Shown here: positions 26,014 to 34,692 of the stretch, in pieces
How positions within the stretch are numbered: position 1 is the first letter of the stretch
Layout of the letters: the number at the start of each line of letters is the position of its first letter
Translations under genes and position numbers: made by a program
Origin: DASQZJ01 sp035638775
GTDB taxonomy: Bacteria > Pseudomonadota > Gammaproteobacteria > UBA5335 > SLRW01
Direction: 5' to 3'
DNA: 64,000 bases
NCBI GenBank assembly: GCA_035638775.1
Contig: DASQZJ010000051.1
Location: 8,841-72,840 of the forward strand
Notes under the pieces: generated by a model
Told to the model about the DNA's origin: nothing
Databases searched by the model: none
The model's input: the letters and a program-made list of their open reading frames with translations, nothing else

Positions 26014-28395
26014 CTAGCTGCAGCCGACCGGGACATAGCTCCCCCCGCTGGCCAGGAAGCCCGCCGCCTCGCACTGCATCTCGGCCGTCACGGGCAGGAA
26101 GTTGCTGTTCGGCTGCGAGGCACCGGTCACCGAGTCGTCCGGCTCCAGCAATGACGAGTGCTCGCCCTCGGTGAACTGGGTCACCGTGAACCCGGTCACC
26201 TTGTGCAATGCCGCCACCGGCGGCGTGACCACGGCGTGAACCAGCCCCATCTGCGAGACCAGCGGATCGGTGCCCGAGAGGGGGCCGGGCATGGTCGCGG
26301 TCTGCTGGCTGAGATAGGGCGGCTCCAGCACGTTGTTCGGCACCGTCAGGTCCGGCGGGTTGCCGGCGTTGTTGCCGATCACCTCGATCATGTCGACGGG
26401 ATGGAAGCTGCGCGGCAGCGGTCCGCTGTAGTTGGGATCGAGCGCGGCCACGTAGTTCACCGGGTCGGCGCTGTCATCCACGGTCTGGTTCAGGCGCAGG
26501 AACTGCTGGAAAGCGCGCGTGCCCACGTTCACGCCCACCGATCCGAGGTACGACTTGATCCCGAAGGAGAAAGCCGGCGCCCCGATCAGGAGCCGGGCGA
26601 ACCCGCCACCCGGGTTGGCGAGCACGCTCGGGAACGAGGCGTTCGCTTCCACCGCGGTGAAGGTCGTACCCGCGATCGCGCCCAGCGAGTGGCCCATGAA
26701 ACGCACGTCGCTGTTGTTGATCGCCAGCGCCGACGTCACCGGGCTCGCGACGGTCCCCGTGACCAGCGTCAGGCTGCTGCTGTGCTTGAGGATCGCGTAG
26801 AGGTCGATCAGGCTCACCACCGATCCGCGATCGTTGTCGCGGCTGACCAGGGGATTGGCCAGGTTCACGTACCACTTGCCGGAGGCGTCGATCGTGCCGT
26901 CCTGGTTGACGTCCAGGTTGAAGGTGCGCTCCCCGAAGCACTGGTACGGGACCGCCCCCGAAAGGGGCACGCAGCCCTGGCCCGACGACGGCGGCGTCAC
27001 GCCGGTCGCCGTGACGGTCTCGGTCAGCTTGTACCGCGTCAGGTAGCTTCCGTTGTCGTCGTCTTCCAGGGAGGCGAAGGCCCCGTTGTCGAACGACGGC
27101 GTGATGCCGTGCAGCGGATGATCGATGGCGATGCCCACCAGGTGCTGCTGCGCCAGGCTGTCCGCGACCGCCAGCAGGTTGGTGCGGTTCTGGGTGAGCC
27201 CGTGCTGCATGATCACGACCGAATCCCCCGACTCGGGCACGCCGGAGGCGAGGGGTACCGTGGCCAGCACCGGCACGGTGACCCAGGCGGTCTGCTTCGG
27301 CAGCGGGTAGCAGTTGGTGGGGCTGGCCGGGACGGACGCCAGGTTCGCGCAGCTCACGCCCGTGGCGGTCACGCCGCTGCCCGGGGTCTGGCCCGGGTCC
27401 GCCTGCCACGGCTGCTGCAACGGTGCCAGCGGATCCTGGGTGGTCGGCACGCCCAGGTAGTAGGGCAGCGTCACGGTGCCGATATACACCTCCGCCAGTC
27501 CCGCGCCCCCGTAAGTCGATGTGGTATTCCCGGTGTCGAACAGCGCGATCGTTCCGGGCGAGGTCTTCGCGTTCGCCTGCGCGCGCAGCGACTCGAGGCT
27601 GGCCCCGACGGACTGCGTGGTGAAGGTCCAGGCGTTGACGATCTGCGAACGGGCGATGCCCTCGTTCTGGCCCAGGTCGTCAAACAGCGGCCGGTAGGCC
27701 TGCTGGATCTGCGTGAGGGTCTGCTTGGCCTGTGCCGAAAGGCCCTGGATCGCCGGCACGGTGCTCTGGTCGACCGGTGTCGTCGAGCGTACCGCCTGGA
27801 AGTCCGTGCTCGGCGCCACCGTCGCGCCGCTGGCGCCGACCAGACCCGCTTCGACCACCACCAGGTAGTGCGTCTGCGGGGTGAGCGGCTTCAGCGGCTG
27901 CACCAGCAGCCGCTGCCCCGGCTGATCGCTCGGATCCGGTTCGAGCCGCACCGCGTAGTCGCCCGCAACGCTGTACTGCCCCTGGCCGCTGACGTCGATA
28001 CTCCCCGGTGCGAGCCGGGCGGCGATACTGTCGCCGCCCGCGGCCAGGCGGAACACCTCCACGTGCGCCGCGAAATCCTGGCCCTGGGCGAGCGGCGCGG
28101 AGAAGTCGACGTAGGCGGAGGCGGTGGTGGAGAACCCGTCCAGCGCGTCGACGGCGATCATGGGATCGGACGGATTGCTGGTCGAGACGGATGCGTTGAC
28201 GGTGCCGTCCTGGCTGCCGGCAAACAGGAGATCGTTGGGGAACGGGATGTCGGCCGTCTGCGCGACCGGATCGAACTGCGAGATCACGGTGGGTGTCGTG
28301 ACGCTGTTGGGGGTGTCGCTGCCGAGATACCAGTTGCAGCCGCCAACCAGCGTGGCGATCAACAGGGCAAGCGCGGCTCTGAGTATTATTCGCAT
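26014..28395 (-). CDS. VolA/Pla-1-type surface lipoprotein lipase
   Basis: 793 aa, close to VolA length. Start at 28395 with GAGGAG 7 nt upstream. A lipoprotein signal peptide ends in the lipobox LVGG-C (Cys ~20), so the protein is lipid-anchored and probably surface-exposed. The N-terminal domain (FDPVAQTADIPFPNDLLF, then DALDGFSTTASAYVDFS) matches the bacterial virulence-factor lipase N-terminal domain (PF12262). The alpha/beta hydrolase part has the nucleophile elbow GHSLG with Ser at about residue 570, and an oxyanion-side segment VVIMQHGLTQNRTN. A DVNQDGTIDASG loop looks Ca2+-binding. VolA of Vibrio cholerae cleaves lysophosphatidylcholine to release fatty acids; a similar role here is family inference. 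A terminator follows the gene. Confidence 0.88.
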   Translation of the reverse strand: MRIILRAALALLIATLVGGCNWYLGSDTPNSVTTPTVISQFDPVAQTADIPFPNDLLFAGSQDGTVNASVSTSNPSDPMIAVDALDGFSTTASAYVDFSAPLAQGQDFAAHVEVFRLAAGGDSIAARLAPGSIDVSGQGQYSVAGDYAVRLEPDPSDQPGQRLLVQPLKPLTPQTHYLVVVEAGLVGASGATVAPSTDFQAVRSTTPVDQSTVPAIQGLSAQAKQTLTQIQQAYRPLFDDLGQNEGIARSQIVNAWTFTTQSVGASLESLRAQANAKTSPGTIALFDTGNTTSTYGGAGLAEVYIGTVTLPYYLGVPTTQDPLAPLQQPWQADPGQTPGSGVTATGVSCANLASVPASPTNCYPLPKQTAWVTVPVLATVPLASGVPESGDSVVIMQHGLTQNRTNLLAVADSLAQQHLVGIAIDHPLHGITPSFDNGAFASLEDDDNGSYLTRYKLTETVTATGVTPPSSGQGCVPLSGAVPYQCFGERTFNLDVNQDGTIDASGKWYVNLANPLVSRDNDRGSVVSLIDLYAILKHSSSLTLVTGTVASPVTSALAINNSDVRFMGHSLGAIAGTTFTAVEANASFPSVLANPGGGFARLLIGAPAFSFGIKSYLGSVGVNVGTRAFQQFLRLNQTVDDSADPVNYVAALDPNYSGPLPRSFHPVDMIEVIGNNAGNPPDLTVPNNVLEPPYLSQQTATMPGPLSGTDPLVSQMGLVHAVVTPPVAALHKVTGFTVTQFTEGEHSSLLEPDDSVTGASQPNSNFLPVTAEMQCEAAGFLASGGSYVPVGCS

Positions 28396-28917
28396 GGCGG
28401 GTCTCCTCGATAAGCTGCCGGCCGGGGAGCGGTCGGGCCGTTCCCCGCCCGCGACACGCAAGGGTCCATCGCCCGGCGCGGCGCCTTCCGCGAGCCGTGC
28501 CTGCCGGGGATCCCGCACACCGGGCCCGGTGCCGGTGGCGCAGATCCGGCATGCGCGCGACGCCGCAAGCGCCACCGACGCATGGCTGTGACCGTGGTTG
28601 GCGGGGGGGGGATGTCCGACCTGGCGGTGCAGCCGTTCCCGGTCGACCCCTCTCGACCGGACCGGCCTTCCCGTCGCGTGACGCGTTGCGCGTCGCCTCC
28701 CGGCTCATGTGGCAGCGTGACCTCGGTACGGGACCGGGACGCGAGGCCGGAATGCCTCGTCGTCCCGTTCGGGGCCGGCTGTTGCCGGCACCGCGTGCAC
28801 CCGTAATGATTTGTCGTGCCCATTCAATATAGGCGCTGGCAATAGTCAAAGCCTCCCCCTCTTCGAGGGGGCGCGCAGGTGCGCGACGGGGTGCGGGTGA
28901 CCGGCAACAGGGGCGAA
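28396..28917. other. Intergenic region between the lipase and cytochrome promoters
   Basis: About 520 bp between divergent genes. Apart from the weak leftward promoter at 28822-28849 I see no gene, strong palindrome or terminator. A homopolymeric G9 run lies near 28600. Confidence 0.4.
28822..28849 (-). promoter_or_regulatory. Possible lipase promoter
   Basis: On the minus strand TTGACT (28844-28849) and TTGAAT (28822-28827) are 16 bp apart, matching sigma70 boxes at 5/6 and 4/6. It would give a long (~420 nt) untranslated leader, so it is only a candidate. Confidence 0.3.
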
Positions 28918-28989
28918 TTGATTCAGATCAAGCAGGGCCGGAGAGAAACGACGGGGTCGACCAGGCGGGCGCCGGAATCGCGCTATAAT
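28918..28989 (+). promoter_or_regulatory. FNR/ANR-dependent promoter of the cytochrome lipoprotein
   Basis: TTGATTCAGATCAA (28918-28931) is a perfect FNR/ANR box (TTGAT-N4-ATCAA). A perfect TATAAT -10 lies at 28984-28989, giving a start near 28996. The box centre is then at about -71.5, a standard class I activator position one helical turn from -61.5. No good -35 is present, as expected for an activator-dependent promoter. The downstream gene should be induced under low oxygen. Confidence 0.8.
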
Positions 28990-29033
28990 TTGACAGGAAA
29001 GGGGGAGCACCTTCACAAACGGAGGTGACCGCA

Positions 29034-29432
29034 ATGGCCATCCATCCACGAAGCCGGTTCCCCGCCATCGCCCTGCTCTCGCTCGCTGCGCTCCTGGCGG
29101 CGTCGTGCAGCTCGACTCCGCAGCAGCGCCAGGTCAGCTTCCAGCACGACGTTCAGCCGATCCTGCAGAAGAACTGTGTGAGCTGTCACCAGCCGGGCGG
29201 CATCGGCTACGAGAGGAGCGGGGTCGATCTGCGCAGCTACCAGGGCGTGATGAAGGGGACGAAGTACGGTGCCGTGGTCGAGCCGCGACACGCCTATACC
29301 AGCAACCTGATGGTGCTGGTGGAGGGCCGCGCCGATCCGAGCATCCGCATGCCCTACCACAAGCAGGCGCTCGTCCAGGCGGACATCGACACCCTGCGCG
29401 AGTGGATCAACCAGGGGGCGAAGGACAACTGA
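29034..29432 (+). CDS. c-type cytochrome lipoprotein, 132 aa
   Basis: Start at the ATG at 29034 with GGAGG 8 nt upstream. A short lipoprotein signal ends LLAAS-C, so it is anchored in a membrane facing the periplasm. One haem-binding motif CVSCH occurs in NCVSCHQPGG near residue 50. MPYHKQAL near residue 107 offers a possible Met axial ligand, and the C-terminal helix DIDTLREWINQGAKDN is typical of small cytochrome c domains. This is a single-haem electron carrier; the partners are unknown. An FNR-type promoter directly upstream suggests a role in microaerobic or anaerobic respiration. It is convergent with the DUF3892 gene. Confidence 0.88.
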   Translation: MAIHPRSRFPAIALLSLAALLAASCSSTPQQRQVSFQHDVQPILQKNCVSCHQPGGIGYERSGVDLRSYQGVMKGTKYGAVVEPRHAYTSNLMVLVEGRADPSIRMPYHKQALVQADIDTLREWINQGAKDN

Positions 29433-29462
29433 CGCGGCGTCGGCCGGAACGCGCCGACCGGT

Positions 29463-29759
29463 TCACTCCACCTGCGCCGGCGCCTCCGGCAGCTCGAGCA
29501 ACCGATCCGGGCGGCGCTCGTCCGCCTCGGTCTTGAGATACTTGCCGTTCTCCGCGTCGGCCACGATCACCTTCAGCGGCTGCTCGCCCCGGACCACGAA
29601 GAACTCGCAATGGCCCAGCTCGATCGCGTTGATCGCGTCCTGCTGCTCCAGGCTCCAGTCGTCGCCGGCGGGATTCATACCGCCCACGGCGACGATGCGC
29701 CGGCCCGGATCCTTGTGCTTGCGCTTTCGCACGAAGCTGATCTGGGCGGTTATCGTCAT
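29463..29759 (-). CDS. DUF3892 domain protein
   Basis: 98 aa, almost entirely the DUF3892 domain (PF13031): ITAQISFVRKRKHKDPGRRI, AVGGMNPAGDDWSLEQQDAI, a central IELGHCEFFVV strand, and KYLKTEADERRPDRLLELPE near the end. Start at 29759 behind AGGAGG. Function unknown in the family; small cytosolic protein. The stop codon faces the cytochrome gene 30 bp away. The upstream gene on the same strand ends 37 bp before it, so the two may be co-transcribed. Confidence 0.88.
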   Translation of the reverse strand: MTITAQISFVRKRKHKDPGRRIVAVGGMNPAGDDWSLEQQDAINAIELGHCEFFVVRGEQPLKVIVADAENGKYLKTEADERRPDRLLELPEAPAQVE

Positions 29760-29796
29760 GCGGCCCTCCTGTGGCGGCATACGCCCTGCCGCTCGC

Positions 29797-30234
29797 TCAG
29801 CGTCGCCATCGCGGGGCCGGGGCATCGTCCCGGTCGCTGGAGGCCCACTCGAGCAGACCGTCGGCCTCGATCACGCGCACCCCGGAATCGCCGGACGCAC
29901 CGCGGAGGATGACGTACGGCGGCACGCCGCAAATGTCGCGCAGCGCGAGGGCGAGCTTCCCGATCACGGGGCTCGGCGGATCGGGCATCACCAGCGCGAC
30001 CGGGCTGTCGCGGTCCGATCCGGCGCCGGCATGGCGCAGCGCCTTGCGCAGCACTTTCAGGTGTCCTCCGGCAGTCGTCGGCCACCCGTTCGGCTCCTCT
30101 CGCACGGGCAGCACCAGGCCGACCCGGCGCTGCTCGATGGGCGCGCGCGCGGACCCGCGCACGCCGCCGAGCACCCGGCCCAGCCCGATCAGCTCCGCCC
30201 CGGTCAGGGGACGATCGGTGTAGTACACGTTCAC
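29797..30234 (-). CDS. Hypothetical protein, 145 aa
   Basis: No family recognised. A GTG at 30234 (VNVYYTDRPLTGAEL) is taken as the start, with GGAG about 13 nt upstream; an ATG at 30309 would add 25 Arg-rich residues but has no ribosome site. The sequence alternates beta strands and helices: VGLVLPVREEP, a helix around HLKVLRKALRHAG, VALVMPDPPS, IGKLALALRDICGVPPYVIL, VRVIEADGLLEWAS. This suggests a small alpha/beta cytosolic domain. It lies 37 bp upstream of the DUF3892 gene, same strand, suggesting a two-gene unit. Confidence 0.55.
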   Translation of the reverse strand: MNVYYTDRPLTGAELIGLGRVLGGVRGSARAPIEQRRVGLVLPVREEPNGWPTTAGGHLKVLRKALRHAGAGSDRDSPVALVMPDPPSPVIGKLALALRDICGVPPYVILRGASGDSGVRVIEADGLLEWASSDRDDAPAPRWRR

Positions 30235-30386
30235 GCGCGAGCACCATCTCCGGTCAGCGCCTCCCCGGCGGATTCGCACGGTCCGCCGGCGCGTGGCGAG
30301 CATTGCCATTGACCCGGTTACACAGTTTAGTTGGCAGTCACGATGCCGTGTCCCCCCATCCGGGGGACAGCGCCCGGCCTCGGAAC

Positions 30387-30593
30387 GTCGGCCGGCGACG
30401 GCGCGAGCGCAGCACCGATGAGCGGGGCACCGGCCGCATCGAGCGCCACTGGGGCACCTTCTACCGCCGTTTCGTGCTCTCCGAAAGCGCCGACCCCGAT
30501 GCGGTCAAGGCGCGCGGCCGACACGGGGTGTTGCAGATCGGGATCGGCAAGCGCGGGACGGCGCGCACGCGCCGCATCCCGGTCGAGGGCTGA
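30387..30593 (+). pseudogene. Remnant of a small heat-shock protein (Hsp20) gene, C-terminal half
   Basis: The frame reads GRRRRERSTDERGTGRIERHWGTFYRRFVLSE, then SADPDAVKARGRHGVLQIGIGK and ends RRIPVEG. This is the second half of an alpha-crystallin domain: the E-R-x-x-G-x-F-x-R-x-F-x-L segment, then the A-x-x-x-x-GVL-x-I core, then the terminal RRI-P/E motif. The N-terminal half of the domain is absent, and upstream sequence in all frames does not supply it. No start codon with a ribosome site precedes it. A broken gene is the simplest reading. Confidence 0.75.
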
Positions 30594-31022
30594 GCACCGC
30601 GGTCCATCCCCGTGGAGACGGGAGGCGCGGCGGCTCGCCGCGCCGGTGGCCGGCGGCATCTTCTATGCGTCTCACCGGCCCCGCGGGGATCTTCCTTCTG
30701 CCGGCAGCGGCCTCGCTGACGATGATGGCGTCCACGCCCCGGCGCGGACCCTGCCGAGCCCGCTGCGCAGGATCCTCGTTCCCATCCCGCAGCCGACCAC
30801 CTACGCTGCCGCGCGCCTGGACCCGCGGCGCAGCAGCGACTGGACCGAACGCGCCCGCGACCGTCGGGAGTCCGTTCGGCCCGGATCGTCGGCCGACGAC
30901 CCGCCGTCCGGCACAGCCCCTTGAGTCCGGTCAATTCGACCCTACACAAAGAGGCGGAAGGTGGTCCCGGGCGTCGCGCGGTACGCCGGGCGACGCGGGT
31001 TTCAACGGGGAGGTCTCACTCC
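30594..31022. other. Intergenic region before the ATP-grasp gene
   Basis: 429 bp without a convincing gene; the open frames crossing it lack coding character. The ribosome site GGGGAGG of the next gene is at the right end. No strong promoter boxes are apparent. Confidence 0.4.
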
Positions 31023-32327
31023 ATGGAAGAGCACCGGAACATCGCGGTCATCGGGCTGGACGAATTCAATCGGGACATGCTCCGCTCGGTGCGCGGCAGC
31101 GGCAACTACGAGTTCCACGGCATCATCCCGTACCAGCAGATCGTCAATCCCGAGTCCTACCCGATCGAGGAACTCCTGCACACCGCGCGCCGCGAGCTCG
31201 CCGAGATCGACGGCCGGGTGGACGCGATCATGGGCCACTGGGACTTCCCCACCACCAGCCTGCTGCCGATCCTGCAGGGCGAGCTGGGCCTGCGCGGGCC
31301 GAGCCTGGAATCGGTGCTGATGTGCGAGAACAAGTACGCCACCCGCCTGGCCGAGTACGAGGCCACGCCGGACCTGACGCCGCCGTTCGCCCTGCTGAAC
31401 CCGAACGACGACGCCGTGCTCGACGACCCGCCGCTGCCCTACCCGTTCTGGCTCAAGCCGGTGGTCGCCTTCTCCAGTACGCTCGGCTTCCAGATCGATG
31501 ACCGCGACGGCCTGCACCGGGCGCTGGAGCCGATCCGGGAAGGCATCGGCAAGTTCGCCGAACCCTTCGACACGCTGATGAAACATGCCCGCCTGGGCGG
31601 CCGGCGCGCGCTGCTCGGAGGCGGCTTCTGCGTCGCCGAGGGACTCATCGGCGGCCGCGGCTGCACCGTCGAGGGCTACGTGCTCGACGGCGAGGTCCGC
31701 TCCTACGCGATCATCGATTCGCTGCGGGGCGCCAACGCCGTCAGCTTCGTCGGCTATCATTACCCGTCCGATCTGCCGCAGCAGGTGCAGGACCGCATGA
31801 TCGAGGGCACCGGGCGCATCATCCGGCATCTCGGCCTCGACAACACGCCGTTCAACGTCGAGTTCTTCTGGGACGAGGACCGCGACGACGTCAAGCTGCT
31901 GGAGATCAACCCGCGCATCTCCAAGTCGCATTCGCCGCTGTTCTACCTCGTGGACGGGGCTTCGCACCACGAGGTGGCGATCGACGTGGCGCTGGGGCGG
32001 CACCCGGACTTCCCCCGCGGCGAGGGTCACTACCGCCAGGCGGCAAAGTTCATGCCCCGCTCCTACGGCGCCGCCCGGGTCACCCGCGTGCCGGGGCCGG
32101 AGGACGTGGAGCGCCTGCAGGAGGCGTTCCCGGACGCCATGTTCACCTGTCACGTCTCCGAGGGCATGGCGCTGGCCGAGCTGCCCAACCAGGACAGCTA
32201 CAGCTTCGAACTGGGCGACCTGTTCCTCGGCGGAAACAGCCGCGAGGAGCTCGCGGAGAACTTCCGCGAGGCCATGGCGATCCTGGGATTCCGCTTCTCC
32301 CGCGAGGTCGAGACGAACTACGATTGA
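31023..32327 (+). CDS. ATP-grasp ligase-like protein
   Basis: 434 aa. ATG at 31023 with GGGGAGG 9 nt upstream. The N-terminal domain begins NIAVIGLDEFNRDML, an alpha/beta fold. The ATP-grasp part has the lysine strand YPFWLKPV, a Gly-rich loop (GGGFCVAEGLIGGRGCTVEGYV) and the Mg/ATP-binding motif VKLLEINPRIS near residue 300. Family members join a carboxylate to an amine through an acyl-phosphate; the substrates are not predictable here. The CocE-type hydrolase gene follows after 27 bp, so the two are likely co-transcribed, pairing a bond-making and a bond-breaking enzyme. Cytosolic. ATP-grasp call firm; reaction unknown. Confidence 0.85.
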   Translation: MEEHRNIAVIGLDEFNRDMLRSVRGSGNYEFHGIIPYQQIVNPESYPIEELLHTARRELAEIDGRVDAIMGHWDFPTTSLLPILQGELGLRGPSLESVLMCENKYATRLAEYEATPDLTPPFALLNPNDDAVLDDPPLPYPFWLKPVVAFSSTLGFQIDDRDGLHRALEPIREGIGKFAEPFDTLMKHARLGGRRALLGGGFCVAEGLIGGRGCTVEGYVLDGEVRSYAIIDSLRGANAVSFVGYHYPSDLPQQVQDRMIEGTGRIIRHLGLDNTPFNVEFFWDEDRDDVKLLEINPRISKSHSPLFYLVDGASHHEVAIDVALGRHPDFPRGEGHYRQAAKFMPRSYGAARVTRVPGPEDVERLQEAFPDAMFTCHVSEGMALAELPNQDSYSFELGDLFLGGNSREELAENFREAMAILGFRFSREVETNYD

Positions 32328-32354
32328 GTCGCTTCCGCAGGGGAGGTCGAGCCG

Positions 32355-34373
32355 ATGGCAGCACGCGAGGATCACGACACGGGCTTCCGGGTCATCGAGC
32401 ACACCATGATCCCGATGCCGGACGGGGCACGCCTGGCCGCGCGCATCTGGCTGCCCCGCGACGCGGAACAGCACCCGGTCCCGGCGATCCTCGAGTACAT
32501 CCCGTACCGCAAGCGGGACTTCACCCGCGCCCGCGACGACAGCATGCATCCGTTCTTCGCCGCCCGCGGCTACGCCTGCGTGCGCGTGGACCTGCGCGGC
32601 AGCGGCGAGTCGGACGGCATCCTCGAGGACGAGTACCTGGCGCGGGAGCTCGACGATGGCGTCGCGGTCATCGACTGGCTCGCCGAACAGCCCTGGTGCG
32701 ACGGCAACGCGGGCATCATCGGCATCTCCTGGGGCGGCTTCAACGGCCTGCAGATCGCGGCCCTCCAGCCCCCGGCGCTCAAGGCCGTGGTCACGGTCTC
32801 CTCCACCGACGACCGCTACGCCGACGACGTCCACTACATGGGCGGCTGCCTGCTCGGCGACAACCTCTCCTGGGCCTCGGTGATGTTCGCCTTCAACTCG
32901 CTGCCGCCGGACCCGGCGCTGGTGGGCGATGCCTGGCGCGAGACGTGGCTGCGCCGGCTCGAGAACAACGGGCCGTGGCTGAAGACCTGGCTCGAGCACC
33001 AGACCCGCGACGAGTACTGGCGCCACGGCTCCGTCTGCGAGGACTACTCGGCGATCCGCTGCCCGGTGATGGCCGTGAGCGGCTGGGCCGACGGCTACAC
33101 CAACAGCGTGTTCCGGCTGCTGGAGAACCTCGACGTGCCCCGGATGGGGCTGGTCGGCCCCTGGAGCCACAAGTACCCGCACCAGGGCGTGCCGGGCCCG
33201 GCCATCGACTACCACTACGAGCTGCTGCGCTGGTGGGACCGCTGGCTCAAGGGGCGCGACACCGGCATCGACCGCGAGCCCATGCTGCGCGCCTGGGTGC
33301 AGGAGGGCGTGGAGCCCTCGGCGCAGCACCGCTATCGGCCGGGGCGCTGGGTCGCCGAGCCGGAGTGGCCCTCGGCCCGCGTCGAGATGCGCACGCTCCA
33401 GCTCGAGCCGGGCCGCCTGACCCACGACGACCGGGCCCGGGAGCCGGCCGACCTGAGCGTACAGTCGCCCCTGAGCATCGGCTTCTTCGCCGGCAAGTGG
33501 TGCTCCTACGCCGCCGGACCCGACCAGCCCCACGACCAGCGCGAGGACGACGGCGGCGCGCTGGTCTTCGACACCGAGCCGCTGCGCGAGCGGCTGGAGG
33601 TGCTCGGCGCGCCGGAAGTCGAGCTGGAGCTTTCCTGCAACCGCCCCAGCGGCATGGTCGCGGTGCGCCTGTCCGACGTCGACGAGGCGGGCCGCGCCAT
33701 CCGCTGCAGCTACAGCGTGTTCAACCTGACCCACTACCGCGGCCACGAAGCCCCCGGGCACCTGGTCCCGGGGCGGCGCTACCGGGTGCGCGTGACGCTC
33801 AACGACATGGGTCATGTCTTCGCACCCGATCACTGCCTGCGCCTGAGCGTGTCCACCTCCTACTGGCCGCTGGCCTGGCCGCCGCGGCAGCCGACCCGGC
33901 TGACTCTCCACACCGGGGGCTGCCGCCTGCACGTGCCGGCCCGCCGGCCGCGCCCGGAAGACCGGCAGGTCCGCTTCGACCCGCCGCGCGAGCTGCCCGG
34001 CACGCGCATCCGGCAGATCGAGCCGCCCGAGCACCGCTGGGTGGTCCACCGCGACCTGGCCACCGACGAGTCCACGCTGGAGGTGATCAAGAACGAGGGC
34101 CGCTACCGGATCGAGGACATCGACCTCGAGATCACCGACGACACGCGCGAGTGGTACACCTACGGCACCGGCGACTTCAGCTCGCCCCGCGGCGAGGTGC
34201 TCGCCATCCGGCGCCTGGCCCGCGAAGGCTGGGACGTGTATACCCGCACCCGTACCGTCCTGACCGCGGACCCGGACACCTTCCATCTCCACGCGGAGCT
34301 GGACGCCTACGAGAACGGCCGGCGCATCTACTCGCGCAACTGGTCCTGCGCCGTCGCGCGCAAGTTCGTCTGA
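32355..34373 (+). CDS. CocE/NonD family hydrolase (X-Pro dipeptidyl-peptidase type)
   Basis: 672 aa, typical of the family. Start ATG follows GGGGAGG at 8 nt. The alpha/beta hydrolase domain covers about residues 15-310: YIPYRKRD, RGYACVRVDLRGSGES, the nucleophile elbow GISWGG with Ser125, the acid in GWADGYTNS (~244) and the His in GPWSHKYPHQG (~275). The C-terminal half is the jelly-roll domain of X-Pro dipeptidyl-peptidases (PF08530). No signal peptide, so cytosolic. Known members hydrolyse peptides, esters or amides (cocaine esterase, glutaryl-7-ACA acylase). Pairing with the ATP-grasp gene suggests an amide or peptide-like metabolite as substrate, which is inference. Confidence 0.9.
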   Translation: MAAREDHDTGFRVIEHTMIPMPDGARLAARIWLPRDAEQHPVPAILEYIPYRKRDFTRARDDSMHPFFAARGYACVRVDLRGSGESDGILEDEYLARELDDGVAVIDWLAEQPWCDGNAGIIGISWGGFNGLQIAALQPPALKAVVTVSSTDDRYADDVHYMGGCLLGDNLSWASVMFAFNSLPPDPALVGDAWRETWLRRLENNGPWLKTWLEHQTRDEYWRHGSVCEDYSAIRCPVMAVSGWADGYTNSVFRLLENLDVPRMGLVGPWSHKYPHQGVPGPAIDYHYELLRWWDRWLKGRDTGIDREPMLRAWVQEGVEPSAQHRYRPGRWVAEPEWPSARVEMRTLQLEPGRLTHDDRAREPADLSVQSPLSIGFFAGKWCSYAAGPDQPHDQREDDGGALVFDTEPLRERLEVLGAPEVELELSCNRPSGMVAVRLSDVDEAGRAIRCSYSVFNLTHYRGHEAPGHLVPGRRYRVRVTLNDMGHVFAPDHCLRLSVSTSYWPLAWPPRQPTRLTLHTGGCRLHVPARRPRPEDRQVRFDPPRELPGTRIRQIEPPEHRWVVHRDLATDESTLEVIKNEGRYRIEDIDLEITDDTREWYTYGTGDFSSPRGEVLAIRRLAREGWDVYTRTRTVLTADPDTFHLHAELDAYENGRRIYSRNWSCAVARKFV

Positions 34374-34374
34374 A

Positions 34375-34578
34375 TCATCCGTCCCTGGAAACCCGCTCCC
34401 GCGGCGTCCTTTCCAGGACCTTTCCCACCGGGTTCCCGGGGATCCCGTCGAGCACCATCAGCGCCTCCGGCAGCTTGTCGGTCGCGATGCCCTGTCCCCG
34501 CATGAAGACGGTGATGTCGGTCAGTGTCGGGGGCCGTTCGGTCTTCGGGGCGACGCACAGGCAGACGCGTTCGCCCAA
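34375..34578 (-). pseudogene. C-terminal fragment of an AMP-binding acyl-CoA ligase
   Basis: The minus-strand frame reads LGERVCLCVAPKTERPPTLTDITVFM, then IATDKLPEALMVLDGIPGNPVGKVLERTPRER. This is the C-terminal AMP-binding domain (PF13193): the LGERV entry, the KLPE segment, and the P-x-N-P-x-GK(V/I)L box with the catalytic lysine. Only ~65 of ~520 residues remain. Upstream in frame the homology stops at once (SRRGLP), and no start codon or ribosome site exists. It lies between the convergent CocE-type and asparagine synthetase genes, as debris of a deleted gene. Confidence 0.75.
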
Positions 34579-34692
34579 TGGGAGCCCCCGTCGGGAGCGT
34601 GTTGAGTTTCAGGAAAAGGCCGGCACGCGCGGCCCGCCTGCATGCATCGAATGGCACTGCCCGGCCCGATTCGGCCGCGGGGTTCGCGCCGC

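Noticed and set aside
25655..26074. Minus-strand 139-residue frame before the lipase stop
   Set aside because: It overlaps the lipase 3' end and the terminator hairpin and has no recognisable domain or ribosome site.
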